A DNA stretch of 55,597 nucleotides from assembly GCA_017633985.1 (NCBI GenBank), contig JAGBOF010000032.1, positions 1-55,597 on the forward strand. Reading direction: 5' to 3'. How positions within the stretch are numbered: the first letter of the stretch is position 1; the number at the start of each line of letters is the position of its first letter. This DNA comes from Bacteroidales bacterium (lineage in GTDB: Bacteria > Bacteroidota > Bacteroidia > Bacteroidales > P3). Below the pieces are notes generated by a model. The model ran no database searches. It saw nothing but the letters and a program-made list of their open reading frames with translations, and had not been told where the DNA came from. A program made the position numbers and the translations under genes. Of this stretch, positions 33,098 to 40,416 are shown in pieces.

Positions 33098-34135
33098 ATG
33101 AAAAAACTTTCAAAATTATTAATTATCCTGCTGTTGTTACCGACGGTATTATTGGTTTGCTGTAATAAAAAAGAAAACAGCCTTTACGGTATTTCAATAT
33201 CGCCTAACACCATGATGGGAACGCCTGCCGAGATGTTTTCTTTGCAACAAATCAAAATGTTTCAGGCTGCCAATAATCTGACATTCATTCTTATTGAAAC
33301 GTTGTCGAAAGACAGCACGGTTAATAACTTTGCCATTGCACCGATGTACATGATTAATAATTTACTGACGGATACTACTATAGACAAGTGGACAAAGGCG
33401 TATTCCGAATATTACGGCATGTCGGTGCTTTCGCATTCTGCGGCGTTGAATGCAGTGAATTCTTTTTTGAAAACGGTTAATGATATTGATTCATCGCTGA
33501 ATATTGAAAGCGAAGCGGGGTTTGCGGACATGAAGAGCATGAATATTGTCCAGAGATTGCACATTAAACTGATGTATCCTGATTCCGCTCCGAACGATAT
33601 AGATAATATTTTTACAACTATTGATAATAAAAAACCGCGTCTGGATTTTATGACCGTAAGCGATAATATCAGGGCATTGATAACGGACCGTGAACAGGTA
33701 ACCGAGCTTGTTCTGGGTAACGGTAATTATATGCTTATGTTGATAAGACCGTTGAATCAGTCAATAAGAGAATATGCTGCGGATTTTACGGAAGAAAAAT
33801 ATTTGCAATTCATTAACGGCATGCAGGAAAGAAAGATTAATGTTTCTTTGCCGCTGTTTTCTTTGCCGGATACTGTTTATAACCTGCCTTTGCCGTCATA
33901 TAACGGTGAAGATACCGTAATAAATTTCCCAGTTACATTGAATATAATACCCGAATTGACCGTTCGGGCGGCTACGGCTGCCGAATTATCGGACAAAACG
34001 GCAACAGAAATCAACAATAATATATTACAGACCAACAGTTCGGCACCTATAAAATATAATTCACCGTTTTTGTTTATTATAAGGGGCAAAAACTCAAATC
34101 TTATCATGTTTGCCGGGCTGTATGCAATGCCTTAA
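33098..34135 (+). CDS. Serpin-like lipoprotein, degenerate
   Basis: 346 residues from ATG 33098. Lipobox LVCC (Cys20 or 21). The layout follows serpins: NLTFILIETLSKDSTVNNFAIAPMYMINNLL for the first helices (serpin N-F-S-P block with A for S), INVSLPLFSL for the v-x-LP-x-F block, and SPFLFIIRGKNSNLIMFAGLYAMP for the final P-F-L-F-x-I strand. The hinge of the reactive loop is not the Ala/Gly/Thr-rich form of inhibitory serpins. It could be a non-inhibitory or decayed serpin anchored in the outer membrane. Confidence 0.7.
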   Translation: MKKLSKLLIILLLLPTVLLVCCNKKENSLYGISISPNTMMGTPAEMFSLQQIKMFQAANNLTFILIETLSKDSTVNNFAIAPMYMINNLLTDTTIDKWTKAYSEYYGMSVLSHSAALNAVNSFLKTVNDIDSSLNIESEAGFADMKSMNIVQRLHIKLMYPDSAPNDIDNIFTTIDNKKPRLDFMTVSDNIRALITDREQVTELVLGNGNYMLMLIRPLNQSIREYAADFTEEKYLQFINGMQERKINVSLPLFSLPDTVYNLPLPSYNGEDTVINFPVTLNIIPELTVRAATAAELSDKTATEINNNILQTNSSAPIKYNSPFLFIIRGKNSNLIMFAGLYAMP

Positions 34136-34163
34136 AAACCATCATTATACAAAAGGTGAAAAT

Positions 34164-34213
34164 AATCTGCGTGATTATTTTACTGAAACGGCGTTTTATT
34201 TTATTAAAACGCC
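34164..34213 (+). terminator. Terminator/repeat after the serpin-like gene
   Basis: GGCGTTTT / AAAACGCC (34190-34197 / 34206-34213), followed by a T-rich tail. The 27 bases at 34164-34190 occur again without change at 54334-54360. Confidence 0.75.
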
Positions 34214-34293
34214 TTATTATTTTTGCGGGACGGCGTTTTGAAATTTTATTGTAATTCAATAATAAAATATCTTGTCATTTCGCAAAACTTTTG

Positions 34294-34301
34294 TACTTTT
34301 G
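34294..34301 (+). promoter_or_regulatory. Promoter -7 box of structured RNA copy 2
   Basis: TACTTTTG in the context CGCAAAACTTTTG-TACTTTTGCA, close to the promoter in the 81-bp repeats. Confidence 0.65.
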
Positions 34302-34304
34302 CAC

Positions 34305-34500
34305 AAGTTAATAAGGGATATTATCCCTATGGATTTGACAAAGAAGAAGCGTTATGCTTATAATGTTGCAATAGAAAACCTGGAAAACTTTCTGATGCCA
34401 ACGACATTTAGATATAAGGATATAGCTGGTCTTATGCTTTGGCGTGGACTGCTATTAGATATCTAAATGTTACAGGTAATTTCCAGGACCTTCTATTGCG
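34305..34500 (+). ncRNA. Recurrent structured RNA, copy 2
   Basis: 5' hairpin GGGAT / ATCCC (34315-34319 / 34323-34327); hairpin AAGC-GTTAT-GCTT (34347-34359); stem A GCAATAGAA / TTCTATTGC (34368-34376 / 34491-34499); loop AA (34377-34378) against ACC (34488-34490); stem B CCTGGAAA / TTTCCAGG (34379-34386 / 34480-34487); ACTTT; inner stem ACATTTAGATAT / ATATCTAAATGT (34404-34415 / 34459-34470); core TTGGCGTG (34439-34446) and ATTAG. A 45-codon ORF inside it (from 34329) is taken as chance. Confidence 0.75.
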
Positions 34501-34580
34501 GATAAGTAAGACACAGTTCCACGTTTCTGTATTATATAAATGTGTCAATAGGAACTGACGGCACTGTAAGGCAATAGAAG
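34490..34580 (+). promoter_or_regulatory. Possible switch: outer stem of RNA copy 2 versus the XRE ribosome-binding region
   Basis: CTTCTATTGC (34490-34499), the 3' strand of stem A, is fully complementary to GCAATAGAAG (34571-34580), the ten bases before the XRE start codon. Pairing with 34368-34376 leaves the start free; pairing downstream would mask it. The region between also holds CAGTTCC / GGAACTG. Confidence 0.5.
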
Positions 34581-34784
34581 ATGCATATAGGTCAACATAT
34601 CAAAACCGTAATGAGAACCAAAAACGTTACCGTGACGGATTTGGCTGGAAAGATAGGTACTACGCGCACCAATATGCATAAGATATTCCGTAAAGAGAAT
34701 ATAGACATTGCTTTATTGATGAAAATATCCAAAGAGTTGCAACACGATTTCTTCAAAGATATATCTTTGGAAAATACCTTCTGA
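34581..34784 (+). CDS. Small XRE-like helix-turn-helix protein
   Basis: 67 residues, one HTH domain only: MHIGQHIKTVMRTKNVTVTDLAGKI, TTRTNMHKIF, then IDIALLMKISKELQHDFF. The shape fits small XRE-family transcription factors of Bacteroidetes genomes. It starts 80 bases after structured RNA copy 2 with its ribosome-binding region in the possible switch. Ends before a perfect 8-bp hairpin (34804-34823). Confidence 0.8.
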   Translation: MHIGQHIKTVMRTKNVTVTDLAGKIGTTRTNMHKIFRKENIDIALLMKISKELQHDFFKDISLENTF

Positions 34785-34803
34785 TTTTTATACCCCGATA
34801 CTA

Positions 34804-34823
34804 CTGTATCCGATAGGGATACA
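34804..34823 (+). terminator. Hairpin after the XRE gene
   Basis: CTGTATCC / GGATACAG (34804-34811 / 34816-34823); no long T run follows, so terminator strength is uncertain. Confidence 0.5.
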
Positions 34824-34872
34824 GTGTCCAAAAGCGATACATATAATTTAGATAAATACAGAATTCAGTTTG

Positions 34873-34880
34873 TATTTTTG
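34873..34880 (+). promoter_or_regulatory. Promoter -7 box of the 34940 gene cluster
   Basis: TATTTTTG followed by CAAAAG, 60 bases before the ATG at 34940. Confidence 0.6.
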
Positions 34881-34939
34881 CAAAAGTAAATTATTAACAT
34901 TTTAATCCTGTAGTACCCAGGTAAAGGTATAATTAAATC

Positions 34940-35470
34940 ATGAAAATAAAAAAAGTATTAGTAGCATCTTTATTATTGATGCTTGTGCAAATGAACAGCA
35001 ATGCATTTGCAAGAAATGAAGGAGTCCAGGACGGATATAGAGGATTCGTTGATGCGGGCTACTCTTTAGGTGTCGGAGATTGGGGTTTAGACCGAAGTTC
35101 TATTTCTACAATCCATGGTTATCAATTTAATCCTTACATTTTTCTTGGAGGAGGAGTTGGAGTCAATTATTATTCAGATGTAGAGTTTTTATCAGTACCT
35201 ACATTTGTGGCATTCAGATCAGATTTTATTGATGGAGGTATATCTCCATTTGCGGAAGTGAGACTCGGATATTCTACCGGGGACTTGAATGGCATCTATT
35301 TTTCACCGAATGTTGGTTGCAGATTTGGGTTAAGCAATAATTTTGCAATTAATGTATCTTTAGGATATGATTTAGAACAAATCAATGTCAGAACAGTGTA
35401 TGGAAGATATTATTCTGATCATAAGAAAATGTGCGGTGCTTTTACTTTCAGAGTAGGAATAGAATTTTAA
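34940..35470 (+). CDS. Small outer-membrane beta-barrel protein
   Basis: 176 residues. Signal peptide ending near NAFA. The mature protein alternates glycine-rich strands (GFVDAGYSLG, FLGGGVGVNYY, SPFAEVRLGYSTG, SPNVGCRFGL, INVSLGYDL) and ends FRVGIEF with a terminal Phe, like eight-stranded OmpA/OmpX-type barrels. First of three consecutive envelope genes. Confidence 0.75.
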   Translation: MKIKKVLVASLLLMLVQMNSNAFARNEGVQDGYRGFVDAGYSLGVGDWGLDRSSISTIHGYQFNPYIFLGGGVGVNYYSDVEFLSVPTFVAFRSDFIDGGISPFAEVRLGYSTGDLNGIYFSPNVGCRFGLSNNFAINVSLGYDLEQINVRTVYGRYYSDHKKMCGAFTFRVGIEF

Positions 35471-35488
35471 GATTAATACTCAACAGAG

Positions 35489-36019
35489 ATGTTAAAGAGA
35501 ATTATACTATTAATAGTGAGTATTATATGTATTCAATATATACTCTTTAGTCAAGACACAACGGTTACAATCTCTGCGGGCACATATATTCCTATTACTA
35601 ATCTAAATGAGGTACGTGCAAGTAAGGTTAAACAAGGAGAACCTGTAGAATTTATTGTTTCTCAATCTGTCCGAATAGATAATATAGAAGTTATTCCTTA
35701 TAATTCTATTGTAAGAGGAGTGGTTAGGGAAGCAAAAAAGAGTAAGATCTTCGGAAGAGGCGGTAAGTTAAAGATTCAAATTGAGAATCTTCAATTACAA
35801 AATGGGCAAACTATCCCCATAGCAAATAAAACATTGAACTTTGACGGAGATAATAGGTCTTGGGTTCCTTGGGCAGGATGTATCGGAGGTGTTTTTCTTG
35901 TAGGAACGGGATTGGGATTACTGTTTATTCCTGGTGAAAGAGCGGAAATTCCTGCAGGATACAGTACATCGGTAACGGTAAGTTCCGATACGGATATCAA
36001 AGTAAAGGTTAAAAAATAG
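35489..36019 (+). CDS. Envelope protein of unknown function with a glycine-rich hydrophobic segment
   Basis: 176 residues. Signal peptide ending near LFSQ. A beta domain follows (TVTISAGTYIPI, GEPVEFIVSQSV, VIPYNSIVRGVVREAKKSK), reminiscent of domains that bind or stiffen cell-envelope structures. A Gly-rich hydrophobic stretch (WAGCIGGVFLVGTGLGLLFIPG, about 130-151) could insert in a membrane. Unknown function. Follows the barrel gene by 18 bases. Confidence 0.6.
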   Translation: MLKRIILLIVSIICIQYILFSQDTTVTISAGTYIPITNLNEVRASKVKQGEPVEFIVSQSVRIDNIEVIPYNSIVRGVVREAKKSKIFGRGGKLKIQIENLQLQNGQTIPIANKTLNFDGDNRSWVPWAGCIGGVFLVGTGLGLLFIPGERAEIPAGYSTSVTVSSDTDIKVKVKK

Positions 36020-36029
36020 TTAATATGAT

Positions 36030-36060
36030 ACAATAGGTTAAGCATTGCTTAACCTATTGT
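36030..36060 (+). other. Perfect 15-bp inverted repeat between two genes
   Basis: ACAATAGGTTAAGCA pairs exactly with TGCTTAACCTATTGT around a single T. No T run follows, so this may be an intercistronic stabiliser or protein-binding palindrome rather than a terminator. Confidence 0.7.
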
Positions 36061-36070
36061 AATAATAGTA

Positions 36071-36541
36071 ATGAGAAATATTGTAAGGGCTGTAATAATT
36101 TTTGTGATATTACATAATTTGAGCTATGCACAGATACAAAACACATTTTTTGCATGTAAATTAGGAGAGACTTATAGTTTAATTGCAGAAGATATACTGG
36201 CGTATCAGGTTCATCCGATATTTATGAATGTATCGTCAACAGAAGATTCTGTTATAGATATAACAATAACAATCAATCAGAAGATTAATATTGAGGATTA
36301 TAATTGGGATAAATGTATATTGGGATTTGAAAAGACATCTGATAAATTCTTCAATATAGAATTTGTTAATTACGGAACATGGCGTGATTTCTATAAGACC
36401 CTTTATGCAAAATTGTCCGCACAATATAAAGCTTACATCTTATCACACGAATGCAATAATTTGATTGCTCAAGACAATAAGTACAAGATGCACCTATTTG
36501 TCAAAGATGATGAATTGCATTTGATTTATAGTTGTAAATAG
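36071..36541 (+). CDS. Small secreted protein of unknown function
   Basis: 156 residues. Signal peptide ending near SYAQ. No recognised domain; strand-rich centre with DSVIDITITINQKINIEDY. Low GC. Third of the envelope trio, closed by a terminator at 36604. Confidence 0.55.
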   Translation: MRNIVRAVIIFVILHNLSYAQIQNTFFACKLGETYSLIAEDILAYQVHPIFMNVSSTEDSVIDITITINQKINIEDYNWDKCILGFEKTSDKFFNIEFVNYGTWRDFYKTLYAKLSAQYKAYILSHECNNLIAQDNKYKMHLFVKDDELHLIYSCK

Positions 36542-36603
36542 AATATATTACAATATTTATTTATACAATTCAAGTTAAATCCGTAGGCGTAAGAGCAGTT
36601 GTT

Positions 36604-36633
36604 AAAGGAGGTTTCAGCGATGAAACCTCCTTT
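36604..36633. terminator. Bidirectional terminator
   Basis: Perfect 13-bp stem AAAGGAGGTTTCA / TGAAACCTCCTTT (36604-36616 / 36621-36633) with a GCGA tetraloop, between convergent genes. Confidence 0.85.
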
Positions 36634-36673
36634 ATAATATAATAATGTCTTTTTTATAGTAGATGCAAGGAAT

Positions 36674-37678
36674 TTATCTCACGGTTGTGAAAGCACCGAG
36701 CGACAATTCTTCCGTATGTTTGCTGTATATGGCATTATTGCCTAACATAGAATTCTCCAAAACGGCATTCTCTATCACCGTATCGTGTGCCGCAATTGTG
36801 TTTCTGACAACAGAATTCTTTACAACCACATTATCTTCCAACGAAACGTAAGGACCGATTACCGAATTCTCCAAACGCACATTCTTTCCTATATAACATG
36901 GTTCTATTACGACGGAATGATTGTTTTCAAGCGAAGAATCCACGGTGTTAAGTCCCATATTAAGGCACAATAACCGCTGATTGGTATTGACAACAGCGTC
37001 TTTGTTTCCGCAATCCAGCCATTCCTTAACCGTTTCGGTTGTAAAGGCAAATCCGTGTTGCAACATATTTTCCAGACAATCCGTAAGCTGATATTCTCCC
37101 CCGTGCATAATGTTTTCATCCATCAAACGCTGAATCTCTTTATACAATCTCTCACCCTCACGGAAGTAATAAATACCTATAATCGCCTCATTGCTTACAA
37201 ATTCTTTCGGTTTTTCAACAAAAGCCGTTATCTTACCGCTTTGACCATCCTTTTTAACCACTCCGAAAGCCGACGGATTTTCCACATGCGAAGTCCAAAT
37301 GATACCTTCCTTTGTTAAATCCATTGTAAAGGACGCATCAAACAAAGTATCCGCAAAAGCAACGACCGTATTTCCCGTAAGAATTTCGCGGGCCTGCCAA
37401 ATAGCGTCGGCAGTGCCCAATGCAACGTGTTGATGGTATATTTTGCCTTCGGCACCCAATGAACGGGCAACTTCTATCAACTCTTTTTCAACCTGATCAC
37501 CGAAATCCCCGACAACAAAGCCTATATTATCAACCTTCACTCCGCAAGTCTTGACTATTTCTTTGCAAAGTATTTTGACGATCTCCTGTCCGCAGACTTT
37601 GATTAGCGGTTTTGCCGTCGTAAGTGTATGCGGGCGTAATCTCTTACCCATTCCCGCCATAGGTATTATAATATTCAT
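36674..37678 (-). CDS. Sugar-phosphate nucleotidyltransferase with left-handed beta-helix tail
   Basis: 334 residues. The N-terminal Rossmann part starts MNIIIPMAGMGKRLRPHTLTTAKPLI, the NDP-sugar pyrophosphorylase signature. About residues 250-334 show hexapeptide repeats (IGKNVRLENSVIGPYVSLEDNVVVKNSVV). It joins a sugar-1-phosphate to an NTP; whether the sugar is glucose, mannose or another cannot be told. Could be GDP- or dTDP-linked given gmd and DegT genes nearby. Confidence 0.85.
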   Translation of the reverse strand: MNIIIPMAGMGKRLRPHTLTTAKPLIKVCGQEIVKILCKEIVKTCGVKVDNIGFVVGDFGDQVEKELIEVARSLGAEGKIYHQHVALGTADAIWQAREILTGNTVVAFADTLFDASFTMDLTKEGIIWTSHVENPSAFGVVKKDGQSGKITAFVEKPKEFVSNEAIIGIYYFREGERLYKEIQRLMDENIMHGGEYQLTDCLENMLQHGFAFTTETVKEWLDCGNKDAVVNTNQRLLCLNMGLNTVDSSLENNHSVVIEPCYIGKNVRLENSVIGPYVSLEDNVVVKNSVVRNTIAAHDTVIENAVLENSMLGNNAIYSKHTEELSLGAFTTVR

Positions 37679-37871
37679 AACAGTTATAGTTTGTTTTAAA
37701 TTAATAATTCAACTCTAAGCGGCAAAGATACGACAATTTTGTTTTCATAGGCGTGATACTGCGTTAATATTTTTATGTAATGCGGCAATAATAACGCTTA
37801 TCAATGCCTGCGGAGTGGGTTTGCGGAGTGCTTTATTGCAGGTTATGGGTGCTTTGACGCATATTGTTTTT

Positions 37872-37974
37872 GCCCCGTGGCGTATTAATTCGAAAAAAAC
37901 AGTTTTTTCAGGTTAAAAAAAGGGTTTTTTTACATCAAAAAAACCCTTTTTTTGAAAATAATACGCGATAGGGC
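37872..37974. repeat. Three-slot palindromic repeat element, copy 4
   Basis: Slots on the plus strand are CAG, GGG, CCC, spaced by CAGGTT and ACATC. Outer arms GCCCCGTGGCGTATTAATTC and AATAATACGCGATAGGGC are imperfect inverted repeats. Confidence 0.88.
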
Positions 37975-37977
37975 GAA

Positions 37978-38092
37978 AACGATATGCTGTAAGGCGATAA
38001 CAGTACGTGATAAAGCGGAAACAAAATGCGGTAAAGTAAAAACCAGACGTGATAGGGCGGCAGTTTTATGTAATAAGGCTGCGGTTTTATGA
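37978..38092. repeat. Degenerate tandem repeat next to element copy 4
   Basis: About five loose units of roughly 20-24 bases with the core GTRATARGGCGGNAAC. The antisense frame is open but repetitive, so I do not call it a gene. Similar sequence follows copy 3 (28370-28440). Confidence 0.5.
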
Positions 38093-38210
38093 ATATCCGC
38101 AAAAGGTTTATTATGCAAAAATCCGTTTATTGACAGTAAGCGTTTGGTAATATGGGTATGCGGGGCAATGAAACGGAAAAATTAAAATTTTTCATGTAAA
38201 AATATTGTTG

Positions 38211-38218
38211 TATCTTTG
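38211..38218 (+). promoter_or_regulatory. FecCD permease promoter -7 box
   Basis: TATCTTTG followed by CACATTG, 45 bases before the TTG start at 38263. Confidence 0.6.
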
Positions 38219-38262
38219 CACATTGAAAAAATAACATGCAACTTTAATAAAATTATATCGCT

Positions 38263-39228
38263 TTGAAAACCAAGGATATTATATATTACGTCATTCTTAC
38301 GTTGATTGTTATCGGTCTTTGCGTGATTGCTTCGTTTTTCGGGTCGGTTGATATCAGCAATATGACCGATGCTGACAAATATATATTGTATCATATCCGT
38401 ATTCCGCGAACTTTGATGTGTATGGTGGCTGGAAGTACGCTTGCCGTGTGCGGTTGTGCTTATCAGGCGGTATTCAAAAATCCTCTTTCCGATCCTTATA
38501 TCCTCGGGGTGTCATCGGGGGCAAGTTTAGGGGCGTCTTTGGCTATTGTTTTCGGATTGGACTTCTTTATTTTCGGCGTAACGCTGATTTCTTTTCTCAC
38601 CGCACTACTCACAGTCTTCATTATAATGAAATTATCACAGGTCGGCAACCGTATGCATACCACAACGCTGTTGCTTGCCGGCATTTCAATGAATTTTCTT
38701 ATCTCCGCAATCATTTCAATTATCATGTTTATCGACCAAGAAGACATGCACAAGATTTATTTCTGGACAATGGGTTCATTAAGCGGAATAAAATACAGGG
38801 ATGTTGCCGTAACGTTTTGTTTTTCTTTGGTGGGGATAGTTTTTATACGCCTTTACGCAAAGCGTTTGAACGTTTTATTGCTCGGAGATATGCAGGCCAA
38901 TTCGTTAGGTGTCAATGTTGAGAAAACAAAACGCACGGTGCTTATAGTAAGTACTCTTATGACGGCGGCAGTTGTCAGTTGTACGGGCGTGATAGGCTTT
39001 GTGGGGTTGGTGGTTCCGCATATTGTCCGCTTGATTGTAGGAGGTGACAACCGCAGGATAATACCTTTTTCGGTTTTCGGGGGAATGATTTTCATGCTCT
39101 CGGCGGATATTATCGCAAGGAATGCAGCCGCTCCGAGTGAGTTACCTATCGGCTCGATAACTTCGCTTGTCGGTGCACCGTTTTTCATTTATCTTTTGTA
39201 CAATGCGAAAAAGAAATTGCACTTTTAG
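38263..39228 (+). CDS. FecCD/BtuC-type ABC transporter permease, orphan
   Basis: 321 residues from a TTG start at 38263 (no ATG or GTG gives the complete first helix). About nine to ten membrane helices; family blocks YILYHIRIPRTLMCMVAGSTLAVCG, FKNPLSDPYILGVSSGASLGA, VSCTGVIGFVGLVVPHIVRLIVG and ELPIGSITSLVGAPFFIYLL. Imports iron-siderophore, haem or cobamide by family. The binding protein and ATPase normally beside it are missing here, so partners must be elsewhere. Confidence 0.9.
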   Translation: MKTKDIIYYVILTLIVIGLCVIASFFGSVDISNMTDADKYILYHIRIPRTLMCMVAGSTLAVCGCAYQAVFKNPLSDPYILGVSSGASLGASLAIVFGLDFFIFGVTLISFLTALLTVFIIMKLSQVGNRMHTTTLLLAGISMNFLISAIISIIMFIDQEDMHKIYFWTMGSLSGIKYRDVAVTFCFSLVGIVFIRLYAKRLNVLLLGDMQANSLGVNVEKTKRTVLIVSTLMTAAVVSCTGVIGFVGLVVPHIVRLIVGGDNRRIIPFSVFGGMIFMLSADIIARNAAAPSELPIGSITSLVGAPFFIYLLYNAKKKLHF

Positions 39229-39281
39229 CAATTTGTTCATTATAAATACTGTATAAATTTCATTATATAAAATAATTTTTA

Positions 39282-39307
39282 TAATTTTGCACCTGTTTAA
39301 ACAGGTG
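39282..39307 (+). promoter_or_regulatory. gmd operon promoter with palindrome at the transcription start
   Basis: The -7 box TAATTTTG (39282-39289) is followed at once by CACCTGTTTAAACAGGTG (39290-39307), a perfect 18-bp palindrome covering the expected start. It could be an operator or a 5' hairpin that protects the mRNA. Confidence 0.65.
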
Positions 39308-39333
39308 TAAAATTAAATTAATTGTATAAGAAT

Positions 39334-40416
39334 ATGAAAAAGACAGCGCTTATCACGGGAATTACCGGTCAGGACGGTAGTTTTTTAGCTGAATTCTTAC
39401 TTGGAAAAGGTTATCAGGTTCACGGTATTTTGAGACGGTCGTCTTCATTTAATACGGGCAGAATAGAACATATTTATTTGGATGAATGGGTAAGGGATAT
39501 GAAACAACAGCGTCTTATTAACCTGCATTGGGGTGATATGACGGACTCTTCGTCCCTTATAAGGATAATCAATACGGTTAAACCTGACGAAATATATAAT
39601 TTGGCGGCACAGTCGCATGTCAAAGTCTCCTTTGACGTACCTGAATATACGGCGGAAGACGATGCAATAGGCGTTTTGCGTTTGTTGGAGGCTGTAAGAA
39701 TCTGCGGTTTGGAGAAGACATGCAGAATTTATCAGGCATCAACGTCGGAACTTTACGGATTGGTTCAGGAAGTTCCGCAAAAAGAAACCACACCTTTCTA
39801 TCCGCGTTCTCCGTACGGCGTTGCAAAACTTTACGGCTTCTGGATAACGAAAAATTACCGTGAAAGCTACGGTATGTATGCCGTTAACGGAATTCTTTTC
39901 AACCACGAAAGTGAACGAAGAGGCGAAAACTTCGTTACCCGTAAGATAACATTGGCTGCAGCACGTATTGCACAAGGTTATCAGGACAAGTTATATTTGG
40001 GAAATCTGAATTCTTTGAGAGATTGGGGCTATGCAAAAGATTATGTTGAGTGCATGTGGTTGATTTTGCAACAAGAAAAACCTGAAGATTTCGTAATTGC
40101 AACGGGTGAATACCATACTGTGAGGGATTTTTGTACGCTTGCATTTAAGGAAACGGGCATTGAACTTCGTTGGGAAGGCACGGGAGTTGACGAAAAAGGC
40201 ATAGACGTTAAGACGGGTAAGGTTTTGGTTGAGGTAGACCCGAAATACTTCCGCCCTGCAGAAGTAGACCAACTTTTAGGCGACCCTACAAAAGCAAAAA
40301 CACTGCTTGGATGGAATCCGCGTAAGACTTCGTTTGAAGAACTTGTAAAGATAATGGTTCAGCACGATATGAAATTCGTCAGAAAACTGTATTTGAAAGC
40401 ACAACAGCCTGAATAA
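39334..40416 (+). CDS. gmd: GDP-mannose 4,6-dehydratase
   Basis: 360 residues from ATG 39334 ([15 protein letters not shown]). First step of GDP-L-fucose synthesis: GDP-mannose to the 4-keto-6-deoxy sugar, NADP as hydride carrier. Motifs: [13 protein letters not shown], catalytic S/T...YGVAK (Tyr-X3-Lys), and [16 protein letters not shown], specific for GMD. The stop overlaps the fcl start by one base. Confidence 0.97.
   Translation: MKKTALITGITGQDGSFLAEFLLGKGYQVHGILRRSSSFNTGRIEHIYLDEWVRDMKQQRLINLHWGDMTDSSSLIRIINTVKPDEIYNLAAQSHVKVSFDVPEYTAEDDAIGVLRLLEAVRICGLEKTCRIYQASTSELYGLVQEVPQKETTPFYPRSPYGVAKLYGFWITKNYRESYGMYAVNGILFNHESERRGENFVTRKITLAAARIAQGYQDKLYLGNLNSLRDWGYAKDYVECMWLILQQEKPEDFVIATGEYHTVRDFCTLAFKETGIELRWEGTGVDEKGIDVKTGKVLVEVDPKYFRPAEVDQLLGDPTKAKTLLGWNPRKTSFEELVKIMVQHDMKFVRKLYLKAQQPE

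Noticed and set aside
34329-34466. A 45-codon ORF inside structured RNA copy 2
   Set aside because: It lies across the helices that recur with changed sequence in the other copies, has no counterpart there, and shows no ribosome-binding site. Best explained by chance.
15140-34500. The three structured RNAs as retron msr-msd, CRISPR tracrRNA, IS605 guide RNA or group II intron parts
   Set aside because: No reverse transcriptase, Cas, TnpB/TnpA or intron ORF is near any copy, and the diagnostic motifs of those RNAs are not seen. A formal model search is still needed.
34368-34580. GCAATAGAA at 34368 and 34571 as a target-site duplication around a mobile element
   Set aside because: The first copy is a paired strand of the conserved outer stem, and copies 1 and 3 have no flanking duplication. 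Kept only as an alternative to the switch model.
37930-38118. A repetitive minus-strand ORF next to repeat element copy 4
   Set aside because: The periodicity comes from degenerate tandem DNA repeats; no start signals.
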